A DNA stretch of 40,158 nt from Variovorax ginsengisoli (GCF_006438845.1 NZ_RCZJ01000011.1:60001-100158), one strand, 5' to 3'. Positions 10,275 through 20,133 are shown, numbered from the stretch's first letter. Made by a program: numbers and translations. The notes: generated from the sequence alone by a model not told the origin.

Positions 10275-11102
10275 TTAGCGATGGACGCGGCGGCGCTTGC
10301 GGCGCTTGCGGCGCTGCGCGTATTCGACGCTGCTTACGCAGACGAGCAGCCAGGTGCCGCCTGACAAAAGCCCTGCCACCACGTCGCTCGCGAAATGCAC
10401 CTGCAGGAAGATGCGACTGCACGCGGTGGTGAGAATCACCGCGATCGTCGCCATCACGGCTGGCGCGTGCCAGCGCGGCGGCAGCAGCTGCAGCGCGAGG
10501 TACAGCAGCATCCCGTAGACCACCATCGACCCCGAGCTGTGGCCACTCGGGAAGCTGTAGCCGTCTTCGACGGTCAGCCCATGCTCGTGCACTGGCCGCG
10601 CACGTTCGAAGAGGTGCTTGAGCATGGGGTTGAGGGCCGCGTTGCCGAGCAGCGCCACCGCCCAGCCCAATGCCAGGCCGGTGTGGCGTCGCCACAGCAG
10701 CGCCAGGGCCACGCCGACACCGAGCGCGATCAACACCGCGCGGTCGCCAAAATGCGTGAGCACGCTGAAGGCGCGCAGCGCGCCCCAGGGCAGCGTCGCA
10801 GCGATACCGTCGGCCAGCCACTGGTCGGCGCGGCCGAGCGTGTGCATCGGCGTTGCCCGTTCGGCGATCCAGGCGAACAAGGCCGCAGCGACGACGATGG
10901 CCGAGAAGCCGAGCGCCAGGCTCAGCAGCATTCGCGGCGATCGGGGTTCGGCCTCGACAGTCCGGGCCGCGTGCCGCCTCTGAAATCCGACGCATGCGGC
11001 CCCGCCGGCCAGCACGGCCGTCAGCAGCGCGATGAGGAAGAGCGGCAGCGCATGGGGCGCGGCCGCTTGCGCCCACGTGATGAGCAGCGGTGTTTCAGAC
11101 AT
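10275..11102 (-). CDS. PAP2-family membrane phosphatase
   Basis: A 275-residue integral membrane phosphatase. The three PAP2 signatures appear in order: KHLFERARP, SFPSGHSSGS, and SRIFLQVHFASD. Several hydrophobic segments precede and surround them, so the active site should face the periplasm. Family members dephosphorylate phosphatidic acid, PGP or undecaprenyl diphosphate. The start is ATG 11102, which overlaps the upstream metallophosphoesterase gene by 8 bases (ATGTCTGA). The C-terminus is a very basic tail (QRRKRRKRRRVHR). The frame open further upstream is a shadow of the preceding gene. The exact substrate is unknown. Confidence 0.88.
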   Translation of the reverse strand: MSETPLLITWAQAAAPHALPLFLIALLTAVLAGGAACVGFQRRHAARTVEAEPRSPRMLLSLALGFSAIVVAAALFAWIAERATPMHTLGRADQWLADGIAATLPWGALRAFSVLTHFGDRAVLIALGVGVALALLWRRHTGLALGWAVALLGNAALNPMLKHLFERARPVHEHGLTVEDGYSFPSGHSSGSMVVYGMLLYLALQLLPPRWHAPAVMATIAVILTTACSRIFLQVHFASDVVAGLLSGGTWLLVCVSSVEYAQRRKRRKRRRVHR

Positions 11103-11901
11103 CGGCGAGCGCCAACGTCTGGACCTTGCCGCGGACGAAACGACCTTCGGCTGCCGCGTGGTCCCAGCGCTCGACAGTGCAGTTGCGCGGCACCGAGCCA
11201 CTCGTACGCAGCACATTGACCGAGTTCGGCTGGCCCCCGCGCACTCGCGACGACACCGCCGTGCCCGCTTGCACCGCCCACAGCGCACGCGGCACTTGTG
11301 GGTCGGCCTCGTGCGCCGGCCGCACGAAAGGGAGGTGGATGTGGCCGCCCAGCACCAGGTCGGCGCCTGCTGCTGCCCAGCGGCGCAGGGCCTCGTCGGC
11401 GCCGTGCAGACGGTTGTTGCGGTCTTCCGGCCGCGTCACGAGCACCGGCTGGTGCGTGACCACCACGCGCAGCTGCGACGGGGTCGCGGCGGCAAGTCTC
11501 TCGGCCACATGGGCAATCTGCGCATTGGACACCTCGCCGTCTTCATGCCGGTACCAGCGGGTGGTGTTGACGGTCAGCACCAGCCAATCGGAGGAGGCGA
11601 ATTCAGGCGCGAGGTCGGCGCCGAAGGTTTCGCTGTAGCGGCCATACGGACTGAGCAAACGCGCGCCGAGCTGGTACAGCGGGATGTCGTGGTTGCCCGG
11701 AATGGCCACCCACGGCACCTCCAGCCTGTCCATGAACGCGCGCGCAGCCTTGAACTGCGCCCGCGTGGCGCGCTGGGTGATGTCGCCCGACAGCACGACC
11801 ACCGCCGGCTGCGTCTCGCGCACCAGGACCTCGAGCGCCGCGACAACCGGCGCCTGCTCGGTGCCGAAGTGCGGGTCGGAGATCTGCAGCAGCGCACTCA
11901 T
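11095..11901 (-). CDS. Calcineurin-like metallophosphoesterase
   Basis: A 268-residue class III cyclase/CpdA-like phosphoesterase. All five metal-binding blocks are visible: D9-x-H11 (SDPHFG), GDIT, GNHD, the THQP histidine, and GGHIH. Relatives act on cyclic nucleotides, phosphodiesters or lipid head groups such as UDP-diacylglucosamine; the sequence does not decide. Its ATG at 11901 overlaps the stop of the upstream lipid kinase (ATGA) and its end overlaps the PAP2 gene. The three are therefore one translationally coupled unit, and that context favours a lipid or phospholipid substrate. Confidence 0.87.
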   Translation of the reverse strand: MSALLQISDPHFGTEQAPVVAALEVLVRETQPAVVVLSGDITQRATRAQFKAARAFMDRLEVPWVAIPGNHDIPLYQLGARLLSPYGRYSETFGADLAPEFASSDWLVLTVNTTRWYRHEDGEVSNAQIAHVAERLAAATPSQLRVVVTHQPVLVTRPEDRNNRLHGADEALRRWAAAGADLVLGGHIHLPFVRPAHEADPQVPRALWAVQAGTAVSSRVRGGQPNSVNVLRTSGSVPRNCTVERWDHAAAEGRFVRGKVQTLALADV

Positions 11902-12863
11902 TCCCTGGCGGCCTCCAGTTCGGGAGCCACCGCGGGCTTGATGAGCCACAGCGGCTCCGGCGCCACGCGAAACAGCAGCGGCATCGCGAGCCAGTTCAGC
12001 TCGCCATCGGTCGCGACCTTGATGCGGCGCTGCCCGCTTGCGGCCGGCTTCACCGTCATCGATGCGAAGGGAAAGCTCAGGATATCGTCGGCATGGCCCA
12101 GTCGGCCGAGCGCGCCCTGCACCAGCAACCCAGGCAGCGACCACCAGCGGCCGGGCTTCACTGCGATGGCGGCCAACTGCCCTTCCTCCGGCGCATCGGC
12201 GTCGGCGATGCCGACCTGATGCAGCTGCAACGCGTTGTTGCCGACGAAGAGCGAGCGCGTGCGCAGGTCGCGCTCCTGCCCGCGCCACGCCAGTCGCAAC
12301 CGCCACGAGCGGTGGCCGCCGCGCAGCATCGTCACCACCGCGGCGCCCAGCGCAGTGATGCGGCTGCGGCCGTAGTCACGCTTGAAGGTCTCGCGTTCTT
12401 CCAGCAGTCGCGCATAGAGCCCCAGGCTGGCGTTCACCAGAAACACCTTGTCGTTCACCAGGCCGACCTGCACGGCACGTGGCGGCTCGGTCAGCAATAC
12501 CTGCAGCGCGGCCTCGGTCTCGGCCGGAATGCCGTGCGTGCGGCTGAAGTAGTTGAAGGTGCCTTGCGGCAGCACGCCGAAGGCGCAGCCGCTGCCCAGC
12601 GTGGCCTGCGCCACCGCGTTGATGGTGCCGTCGCCGCCGGCTGCCACCACAACGCCCCCGCCGGCGCGCGCGCGCTCGACCGCTTCGCGTGCAAAGGGCT
12701 GCAGCTTGCCGGGGCCGTCGACCAGGAAGATGCGGCAGCGCCGGCCGGCCGCATTGCAGGCCGATTCGATCGCGGTGCGCACGGCGTCGGTGTCGCGCCT
12801 TCCCGAAGCGGCGTTGAGGACGATGAAAAGCGGCGTGTCGGCGCCGTGGGCGGGTGGGTGCAT
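11898..12863 (-). CDS. Diacylglycerol kinase-family lipid kinase
   Basis: A 321-residue soluble or peripheral lipid kinase of the DagK_cat/YegS type. The nucleotide-binding signature GGDGT is at residues 76-80, preceded by FIVLNAASGRRD and followed by LPQGTFNYFSR, the usual family pattern; GELNWL near the C-terminus matches the conserved DGE region. It would phosphorylate diacylglycerol or a related lipid. The start at ATG 12863 is the first one giving a normal N-terminus; upstream sequence has no coding character on this strand. It leads the three-gene overlapping set with the metallophosphoesterase and PAP2 phosphatase. Confidence 0.87.
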   Translation of the reverse strand: MHPPAHGADTPLFIVLNAASGRRDTDAVRTAIESACNAAGRRCRIFLVDGPGKLQPFAREAVERARAGGGVVVAAGGDGTINAVAQATLGSGCAFGVLPQGTFNYFSRTHGIPAETEAALQVLLTEPPRAVQVGLVNDKVFLVNASLGLYARLLEERETFKRDYGRSRITALGAAVVTMLRGGHRSWRLRLAWRGQERDLRTRSLFVGNNALQLHQVGIADADAPEEGQLAAIAVKPGRWWSLPGLLVQGALGRLGHADDILSFPFASMTVKPAASGQRRIKVATDGELNWLAMPLLFRVAPEPLWLIKPAVAPELEAARE

Positions 12864-13019
12864 GGAAGAGGCGTTGGGTGGTGTGGAGCGCCTCGCGGGG
12901 TGCACGCGACGCGCTGCCAGCGTTATCGCACCCTGACACCGGCGATGAATGCGGGCAAGCGCCCGGCGGCGTGTGGGAGAGCGTCGCCACACGCGCGCGT
13001 CGGCCCGGCGCCCGGCCCG

Positions 13020-13025
13020 TAAAAT
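13020..13025 (+). promoter_or_regulatory. Possible -10 box for glyQ operon
   Basis: TAAAAT stands out in a very GC-rich 223-base gap between the divergent lipid kinase and glyQ starts, 61 bases before the glyQ ATG. I could not find a matching -35 at the usual distance, so this is a weak call. No gene is evident in the gap. Confidence 0.3.
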
Positions 13026-13086
13026 CGGCCGCTTCGCGGGCCTGTCCCGCCGCTCGATCAATGCCCGGCCTGCGCCGGCCAGCCCC

Positions 13087-14001
<915 letters not shown>

Positions 14002-14005
14002 TCCC

Positions 14006-16153
14006 ATGACCACGATCTCCAAGAACCTGCTCGTCGAACTGTTCGTCGAAGAACTCCCGCCCAAGGCGCTGAAGAAGCTCGGCGATGCTTTCGCCGGCGT
14101 GCTGCGCGATCAACTCGTGGCGCTCGGCCTGGCCGATGCCGGCGCGGTGCTCACGTCCTATGCCTCGCCGCGCCGCCTTGGTGCGCACCTCACGAATGTG
14201 GTGGCGCAGGCCGCCGACAAGGCCGTCTCGCAGAAACTGATGCCAGTGGCGGTCGGCCTCGACGCGGCAGGCAACGCCACGCCGGCACTGCTCAAGCGCC
14301 TGGGTGCGCTCGGGGCCGACGCGTCGGCCGTGGCCACGCTCAAGCGCGCCCCGGACGGCAAGGCCGAGGCGCTGTTCTACGAAAGCACCGCCAAGGGCGT
14401 GACGCTGGCCGAAGGCCTGCAGAAGGCGCTGGCCGAAGCCATCGCCAAGCTGCCGATCCCGAAGGTCATGAGCTACCAGCTCGAGAACGGCGAACTGCCG
14501 GGCTGGACCAGCGTGAGCTTCGTGCGCCCGGCGCACGGCCTGGTCGCGCTGCACGGCGGCGACGTGGTGCCGGTCGAGGCGCTGGGCCTGAAAGCCGGCC
14601 GCGAGACGCACGGCCACCGCTTCGAGGCCAAGGTCGACCCCGTGGTGCTGCGCGACGCCGGCAGCTACGCGCTGCAGCTGGAAGAGGAGGGCGCCGTCAT
14701 CGCCGGCTTCGAGGCCCGCCGCACCGAGATCGCCCGCCAGCTGACGCTGGCCGCCGCGAAGGTCGGTGGTGGCGCGAAACCCATCGACGACGACGCGCTG
14801 CTCGACGAAGTCACTGCGCTGGTCGAGCGCCCGAACGTGCTGGTCTGCAGCTTCGAGCGCGAGTTCCTCGACGTGCCGCAGGAATGCCTCATCCTCACGA
14901 TGAAGGCCAACCAGAAGTACTTCCCGCTGCTCGACGCGGCCGACAAGCTGACCAACCAGTTCCTGGTCGTCAGCAACATCACGCCCGACGACGCCAGCGC
15001 GGTGATCCAGGGCAACGAGCGCGTGGTGCGCCCGCGCCTGGCCGACGCCAAGTTCTTCTTCGACCAGGACCGCAAGAAATCGCTCGAATCGCGCGTTGCG
15101 TCGCTGGACAAGGTGGTCTATCACAACAAGCTGGGGACGCAGGGCGAGCGCGCGCTGCGTGTGTCGCGCATTGCGATGGAGATCGGCAAGAAGCTGCGGG
15201 CAGATACCGGCGATCAGGCCCTGGCGATCGCTGCTCAACGTGCTGCCGAGCTCGCGAAGACGGACTTGGTCACCGACATGGTGGGTGAGTTCCCCGAGTT
15301 GCAAGGCACGATGGGTCGCTACTACGCGCTCAACGACGGACTTCCGGTCGACATCGCCGACGCGATCGAAGACCACTACAAGCCGCGCTTCGCCGGCGAC
15401 ACGCTGCCACGCGGCGAGGTCGGCGTTGTGGTGGCGCTGGCCGACAAGCTCGAGACGCTGGTCGGCATGTTCGGCATCGGCAACCTGCCCACCGGCGACC
15501 GCGACCCCTTCGCGTTGCGCCGGCACGCGCTGGGGGTCGTGCGGATGCTGATCGAGAAGGACCTGCCGCTGGACCTGAAGTCGCTGCTCAAGGCCGCCGC
15601 TGCCACCTTCGGCGGCATCGACGGCTTCGACGAGACGCGTGCCGTGGTCGACCTGGAGACCTTCATCCTCGACCGCCTCGCCGGCAGCCTGCGCGAGCAA
15701 GGCGCCAGCGCACAGGAAGTCGACGCCGTGCTGGCCCCGCAGCCACAGCGCCTGGGCACGGTGCCCAAGCTGCTGGCCGCCGTTCGTGCCTTCGCCGCGC
15801 TGCCCGAAGCCCCGGCGCTCGCCGCTGCCAACAAGCGCATTGGCAACATCCTGAAGAAGTCGCCCGAGGCCGACGCGCACGTCAGCGCGGTGCTGTTGCA
15901 GGAGCCTGCCGAGAAGGCGCTGCACGCCGCGATGGAGCAGGTCGTGCCCGCGGCCGACGCCCAGTTCGACGCCGGCGACTACACCGCGTCGCTGCAGACC
16001 CTGGCCGCCCTGCGCGCGCCGGTCGACGCCTTTTTCGACGACGTCATGGTCAACGCCGAGCAGGTCGATCTGCGGCTCAATCGCCTCGGCTTGCTGAAGC
16101 TGCTGCACGCGGCGATGAACCGCGTGGCGCTGCTGGAGCGGCTGGCCGCTTGA
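14006..16153 (+). CDS. glyS: Glycyl-tRNA synthetase beta subunit
   Basis: A 715-residue beta subunit, against 689 in E. coli, needed for tRNA binding and activity with GlyQ. It opens LLVELFVEELPPKAL, the standard GlyS start, carries the B3/B4-like ECLILTMKANQKYFPLLD block and the HD-like DAIEDHYKPRFAGDTLP region, and ends in the tRNA-binding DALR-like domain (VMVNAEQVDLRLNRLGLL). It lies directly downstream of glyQ and its stop overlaps the frame of the next gene. A long open frame on the opposite strand here is a codon-bias artefact. Confidence 0.97.
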   Translation: MTTISKNLLVELFVEELPPKALKKLGDAFAGVLRDQLVALGLADAGAVLTSYASPRRLGAHLTNVVAQAADKAVSQKLMPVAVGLDAAGNATPALLKRLGALGADASAVATLKRAPDGKAEALFYESTAKGVTLAEGLQKALAEAIAKLPIPKVMSYQLENGELPGWTSVSFVRPAHGLVALHGGDVVPVEALGLKAGRETHGHRFEAKVDPVVLRDAGSYALQLEEEGAVIAGFEARRTEIARQLTLAAAKVGGGAKPIDDDALLDEVTALVERPNVLVCSFEREFLDVPQECLILTMKANQKYFPLLDAADKLTNQFLVVSNITPDDASAVIQGNERVVRPRLADAKFFFDQDRKKSLESRVASLDKVVYHNKLGTQGERALRVSRIAMEIGKKLRADTGDQALAIAAQRAAELAKTDLVTDMVGEFPELQGTMGRYYALNDGLPVDIADAIEDHYKPRFAGDTLPRGEVGVVVALADKLETLVGMFGIGNLPTGDRDPFALRRHALGVVRMLIEKDLPLDLKSLLKAAAATFGGIDGFDETRAVVDLETFILDRLAGSLREQGASAQEVDAVLAPQPQRLGTVPKLLAAVRAFAALPEAPALAAANKRIGNILKKSPEADAHVSAVLLQEPAEKALHAAMEQVVPAADAQFDAGDYTASLQTLAALRAPVDAFFDDVMVNAEQVDLRLNRLGLLKLLHAAMNRVALLERLAA

Positions 16154-16176
16154 TCAGAACCCACGCGAGGCCCGTC

Positions 16177-16758
16177 ATGAAACTCGTCATCCTCGACCGC
16201 AACGGCAGCATCAACCTGCACCGCGACGACTTCGTCAAGAGCGAGACGGAGTGGACGCCGCTTCCGCAGGCGCTCGAGGCCATCGCCAGGCTCAACCATG
16301 CCGGCTGGCACGTGGTGATCGCATCGAACCAGTCGGGCCTGGGCCGCGGGCTGTTCGACGTGGCCTCGCTCAACGCGATGCACGCCAAGATGCACAAGAT
16401 GCTGGCGGCGGTCGGCGGGCGGGTCGATGCGATCTTCTATTGCCCGCACAGCCCCGACGAGAACTGCGGCTGCCGCAAGCCGCAGCCGGGCCTGTTCCTG
16501 CAGATCGGCGAGCGCTACGGCGTCGACCTGGCCAACGTGCCGACGGCCGGAGACAGCCTGCGCGACCTGCAGGCCGGGGCCGCCGCCGGCTGCGAGCCGC
16601 ACCTGCTGCTGACCGGCATGGGCGCGGCCTGCCGCAACGTCGATCCGCTGCCGCCCGAGTACCCGCCCAACACGCGCGTGCACGACGACCTGTCGGCCTT
16701 CGTCGATTTCCTGCTCGCGCGCGAAGCGCAGAAGGCGGCCTTGCAGGTGGCGGTCTGA
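16177..16758 (+). CDS. gmhB: HAD-IIIA phosphatase, GmhB-like, with Asn in the DxD motif
   Basis: A 193-residue protein matching D-glycero-beta-D-manno-heptose-1,7-bisphosphate 7-phosphatase of LPS heptose synthesis. It has SNQSG (motif II), the zinc loop CPHSPDENCGCRKP, and TAGDSLRDL (motif IV). Motif I is LDRNGSIN: the nucleophile Asp7 is kept, but the second catalytic Asp is Asn9 (codon AAC at 16201-16203) and the usual Thr is Ser. In the family that Asp is the general acid/base, so activity may be reduced or the role changed. I chose ATG 16177; a TTG at 16150 overlapping the glyS stop would add 9 residues. The plsC start overlaps its stop (TGATG). Confidence 0.85.
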   Translation: MKLVILDRNGSINLHRDDFVKSETEWTPLPQALEAIARLNHAGWHVVIASNQSGLGRGLFDVASLNAMHAKMHKMLAAVGGRVDAIFYCPHSPDENCGCRKPQPGLFLQIGERYGVDLANVPTAGDSLRDLQAGAAAGCEPHLLLTGMGAACRNVDPLPPEYPPNTRVHDDLSAFVDFLLAREAQKAALQVAV

Positions 16759-17492
16759 TGGCGTTCGCGCGCTCGGTGCTCCACATGATGTGGATGCTGG
16801 CCACGGTGATTCCGTGGGGCATCATCATGTGCGTGGCGTCGATCTGGCGCCGCGGCGAGCCGCTGTACTGGATGGCCGAGCGCTGGCTGGGCTGGGCCAT
16901 CGGCGGGGCACGCGTCATTCTCGGCATCCGCACGCGCGTGACGGGCATGGAGAACCTGCCTCAGGAAAAGCGTGCCGGCGCCGTGCTGCTGGTCAAGCAC
17001 CAGTCCACGCTCGAGACCTTCCTCATGCCCACGCTGATGCCGCATCCGCTGGCCTACGTGTTCAAGAAGGAGCTGATCTACGTGCCCTTCTTCGGCTGGG
17101 CAATGGCGCGGTTGGACATGATCCACATCGACCGCAGCCAGCGCGCGCAGGCTTTTAACAAGGTGGTCAAGCAGGGCCGCGAACTGTTGGCGCAAGGCAT
17201 CTGGATCATCATGTTCCCCGAAGGCACGCGCATGCCGCGCGGCCAGCAGGGCGCCTACAAAAGCGGCGGCACGCGGCTCGCGGTCGAGACTGGCGCACCG
17301 GTGATCCCGATCGCCGTCACCTCGGCCAAGGTCTGGCCGCGCAAGGCCTTCGTCAAGCGGCCGGGCGTGGTCGACGTGTCGATCGGCCCCGCGATCCCCA
17401 GCCTCGGACGCAAGCCCGACGAATTGATGCGCGAAGTCGAAGCCTGGATCGAGGGCGAGATGCGCCGGCTCGACCCCGAGGCCTACCGCTGA
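16758..17492 (+). CDS. plsC: 1-acyl-sn-glycerol-3-phosphate acyltransferase
   Basis: A 244-residue inner-membrane acyltransferase that makes phosphatidic acid from lysophosphatidic acid. A membrane segment near residues 8-30 is followed by the acyltransferase blocks: KHQSTLE (His81 to Glu86, so HX4E instead of the usual HX4D), then FPEGTR (153-158), and a third block VPIAVTSAKVWPR. The HX4E form, as far as I recall, is common in Burkholderiales PlsC proteins and is not evidence of loss. It overlaps gmhB by one base and is followed 13 bases later by the YgjP gene, so it is part of the same envelope-related operon. Confidence 0.92.
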   Translation: MAFARSVLHMMWMLATVIPWGIIMCVASIWRRGEPLYWMAERWLGWAIGGARVILGIRTRVTGMENLPQEKRAGAVLLVKHQSTLETFLMPTLMPHPLAYVFKKELIYVPFFGWAMARLDMIHIDRSQRAQAFNKVVKQGRELLAQGIWIIMFPEGTRMPRGQQGAYKSGGTRLAVETGAPVIPIAVTSAKVWPRKAFVKRPGVVDVSIGPAIPSLGRKPDELMREVEAWIEGEMRRLDPEAYR

Positions 17493-17505
17493 GCGGGGGC
17501 GTGCG

Positions 17506-18405
17506 ATGCGCGGCCTGATGCAATTCACGCTGGACTTGTTCGACGACCTACGCGCCGAGCAGCCGGCGCCCGCGCCCGTACCGCCGCAGGTCGAGCCCCA
17601 GGGCCCGTCGCTGCCCGCCGTGCCGCTGTCCGACACGCTGCGCCTCCAGCGCTTCGTGCACCCGCGCGCCACGCGCGAGGCGGTGCTGGGCCATGCGCAC
17701 GTTGCCTACGAGTTCGCGCGCGGCAAGCGCCGCACCATCGGCTTCGTGGTCGGTGCCGAAGGCCTGTCGGTGCGTGCGCCACGCTGGGTTGCGCTGCGCG
17801 ACGTCGACGCGGCGCTGCAGGAGAAGGCCGACTGGATCGTGCGCAAGCTCGACGAGGCGCAGCAGCGGCACGAGCGGCTCGAATCCGCACGCATCGAATG
17901 GAAGGATGGCGCGCGCCTGCCCTTCCTCGGTGAACAGGTGACTGTGCGACTCGACCCGCGCCATGCCTTCGACGGCGTCGGCGCATCGCTCGACGCCGCG
18001 CCGAATGCCGATGGCGAACGTGCCCTGCGGCTGGCGCTGGCCAACAACGCGGGTGAAGCGCAGATCCGCGACGCGGCGCAGGCTTGGCTCATGCGCCAGG
18101 CCAAGCGCATCTTCCTGGAGCGGCTGACGCTGTTCGCGCCGCAACTGGGTGTGCGTTGGACCAAGATGTCGCTGTCGAACGCGGCCACGCGCTGGGGCAG
18201 CGCGAGCGCCGACGGCGCTATCCGCCTCAACTGGCGGCTGGTGCACTACCGCATGCCGGTGATCGACTACGTGGTGGTGCACGAGCTTGCCCACCTGCGC
18301 GTGATGGACCACAGCCCGCGCTTCTGGGAGACGGTCGAGAGCGTGGTGCCGGACTATGGTGCGCTGCGCCAGCAGCTCAAGGACGAGCCGGTGCCGCGCT
18401 GGTAG
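17506..18405 (+). CDS. YgjP-type (DUF45) zinc metallopeptidase
   Basis: A 299-residue protein whose last two thirds match the YgjP/SprT-like DUF45 family. The zinc motif HELAHL starts at His259, with a third ligand in MDHSPRFWE and the upstream conserved block LSNAATRWGSAS..IRLNWRLV. The first 50 residues are a Pro/Ala-rich linker unlike the core. The function of this family is poorly known. The start is ATG 17506 (MRGLMQF); a second ATG at 17518 would give MQFTLDLF. It closes the glyQ-plsC run and meets the DJ-1 gene head-on. Confidence 0.85.
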   Translation: MRGLMQFTLDLFDDLRAEQPAPAPVPPQVEPQGPSLPAVPLSDTLRLQRFVHPRATREAVLGHAHVAYEFARGKRRTIGFVVGAEGLSVRAPRWVALRDVDAALQEKADWIVRKLDEAQQRHERLESARIEWKDGARLPFLGEQVTVRLDPRHAFDGVGASLDAAPNADGERALRLALANNAGEAQIRDAAQAWLMRQAKRIFLERLTLFAPQLGVRWTKMSLSNAATRWGSASADGAIRLNWRLVHYRMPVIDYVVVHELAHLRVMDHSPRFWETVESVVPDYGALRQQLKDEPVPRW

Positions 18406-18409
18406 CGCG

Positions 18410-18435
18410 AGGCACCGCGGCCTCCCACGGTGCCT
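18410..18435. terminator. Hairpin between converging YgjP and DJ-1 genes
   Basis: AGGCACCG (18410-18417) and CGGTGCCT (18428-18435) form an 8-bp perfect stem with a 10-base loop in the 32-base gap between two converging stop codons. It could serve both strands. No U-tract is present. Confidence 0.45.
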
Positions 18436-18437
18436 GC

Positions 18438-19130
18438 TCAGCGCGTCTGCAATTGCTTGAGCACGGCGTGTGCAACCGCTTCGGACGACGCCGGGTTCTG
18501 GCCGGTGATCAGCTTGCCGTCGATGACGACGTGCGGCTGCCAGTCCGGCCCCTTGCTGTAATCGCCGCCGCTGTGCACGAGCATGTCTTCCACCAGGAAG
18601 GGCACGACCTTCGTGAGCTGCGCCGCTTCCTCTTCGGTGTTGGCAAAGCCCGTGACCTTTCTGCCCTTGACGAGCAGCGAACCGTCTTTCGCGTGAACGC
18701 CGCGCAGCACACCGGGCGCATGGCACACGGCCGAGACGGTCTTGCCTGCGGCCGCCATCGATTCGATCAGCGCGATCGACGCGGCATCGCCGGCCAGATC
18801 CCACAGCGGTCCGTGCCCGCCTGGGTAGAACACCGCGTCGAAGCCGTCGCCCGACACGCTGGAGAGCGGTTGGGTGTTGGCCAGCGCAGCCTGTGCGGCA
18901 GGGTCGTCCTTGAAGCGACGGGTCGCGTCGGTCTGCGCGTCAGGTGCGTCGCTCTTGGGATCGAGCGGAGGTTGGCCGCCCTTGGGCGAAGCCAGCGTCA
19001 CGTCGGCGCCGGCATCCTTGAAGACGTAATACGGCGCGGCGAATTCTTCGAGCCAAAAGCCAGTCTTCTTGCCGGTGTCGCCGAGCTGGTCGTGCGACGT
19101 CAGAACCATCAATATCTTCTGTGCAGTCAT
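18438..19130 (-). CDS. DJ-1/PfpI family protein (type 1 glutamine amidotransferase-like)
   Basis: A 230-residue protein of the Hsp31/YhbO-like DJ-1 group. The nucleophile elbow AVCHAPG (Cys136, His137), the YPGGHGPLWDL block and an N-terminal GFWLEEF with the acidic partner residue fit the glyoxalase III/Hsp31-like subgroup. Such proteins detoxify methylglyoxal or act as stress chaperones. The start ATG at 19130 has GAGGAAAAG upstream. It lies 124 bases downstream of the sugar permease on the same strand, but the gap suggests a separate transcript. Confidence 0.87.
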   Translation of the reverse strand: MTAQKILMVLTSHDQLGDTGKKTGFWLEEFAAPYYVFKDAGADVTLASPKGGQPPLDPKSDAPDAQTDATRRFKDDPAAQAALANTQPLSSVSGDGFDAVFYPGGHGPLWDLAGDAASIALIESMAAAGKTVSAVCHAPGVLRGVHAKDGSLLVKGRKVTGFANTEEEAAQLTKVVPFLVEDMLVHSGGDYSKGPDWQPHVVIDGKLITGQNPASSEAVAHAVLKQLQTR

Positions 19131-19254
19131 GGGCTTTTCCTCGTGTGCGGTGTCAAAACGCGAGGGTAGGTGCGCTGCCTTCGCACCGACAGGCCCGCCA
19201 TGCCGACGCTCCTGTGGGACGAGGCGACGACTTCCAAAGGGCGGGGGGAATGGC

Positions 19255-20133
19255 TTATTCCTTGACGGAGCCCGTCATGCCCGAGACGTAGTACTCGACG
19301 AAGAACGAGTAGATGAAGGCCACCGGCAGCGAGCCGAGCAGCGCACCGGCCATCAGCGGCCCCCACTGGTACACGTCGCCTTGCACCAGCTCGGTGACCA
19401 CGCCCACCGGCAGCGTCTTCATTTCCGACGAGGAGATGAAGGTGAGCGCGTAGATGAACTCGTTCCACGACAGCGTGAAGGCGAAGATGCCGGCCGAGAT
19501 GAGGCCCGGCACAGCCAGCGGCAGCACGATCTTGACCAGGATCTGCCAGCGGTTCGCGCCGTCGATCAGCGCGCACTCTTCGAGCTCTGCGGGGATGGAG
19601 CGGAAGTACCCCATCAACAGCCAGGTGCAGAAGGGAATCAGGAAGGTCGGGTAGGTGAGGACCAGTGCCCAGCGGGAGTCGAACAGGCCAAGGTTGAACA
19701 CCACGTTGGCCAACGGAATGAACAGGATCGACGGCGGCACCATGTAGGCCAGGAAGATCGAGAGGCCGACTTGCTTGGAGCCCTTGAAGCGCAGCCGCTC
19801 GATGGCGTAGGCCGCGAACACCGACGCGGCGAGCGACACAATGGTCGACACCACCGACACCAGCACCGTGTTCCAAAGCCATTGCGGGTACGACGTTTCG
19901 AACAGCAGCTTGTAGAAGTGCCCCAGCGTCGGCTTGATGACCCAGAACGGGTTGCCGTCGCGAGACAGCAGCTCTGCATCGGGCTTCACCGAAGTGATGG
20001 CCATCCAATAGAACGGAAACAACAGCACGATCAGGAAGACCAGCAACGGCAGGTAGGCCGTCACGGCCTTGCGCGGGACCGAATCCAGAAAGCTCATGCC
20101 GACCGTGTCGACCTGGTTGTTGGGCTTGCTCAT
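19255..20133 (-). CDS. Sugar ABC transporter permease (MalG type)
   Basis: A 292-residue inner-membrane permease with six hydrophobic segments and the EAA loop EECALIDGANRWQILVKIVLPL, which contacts the ATPase. It belongs to the CUT1 carbohydrate group. The start is ATG 20133, whose ATGA overlaps the stop of the upstream permease; the upstream in-frame codons to 20157 lie inside that gene. It is the last gene of the transporter operon and ends with a TGSVKE C-terminus typical of UgpE/MalG-like permeases. Confidence 0.92.
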   Translation of the reverse strand: MSKPNNQVDTVGMSFLDSVPRKAVTAYLPLLVFLIVLLFPFYWMAITSVKPDAELLSRDGNPFWVIKPTLGHFYKLLFETSYPQWLWNTVLVSVVSTIVSLAASVFAAYAIERLRFKGSKQVGLSIFLAYMVPPSILFIPLANVVFNLGLFDSRWALVLTYPTFLIPFCTWLLMGYFRSIPAELEECALIDGANRWQILVKIVLPLAVPGLISAGIFAFTLSWNEFIYALTFISSSEMKTLPVGVVTELVQGDVYQWGPLMAGALLGSLPVAFIYSFFVEYYVSGMTGSVKE

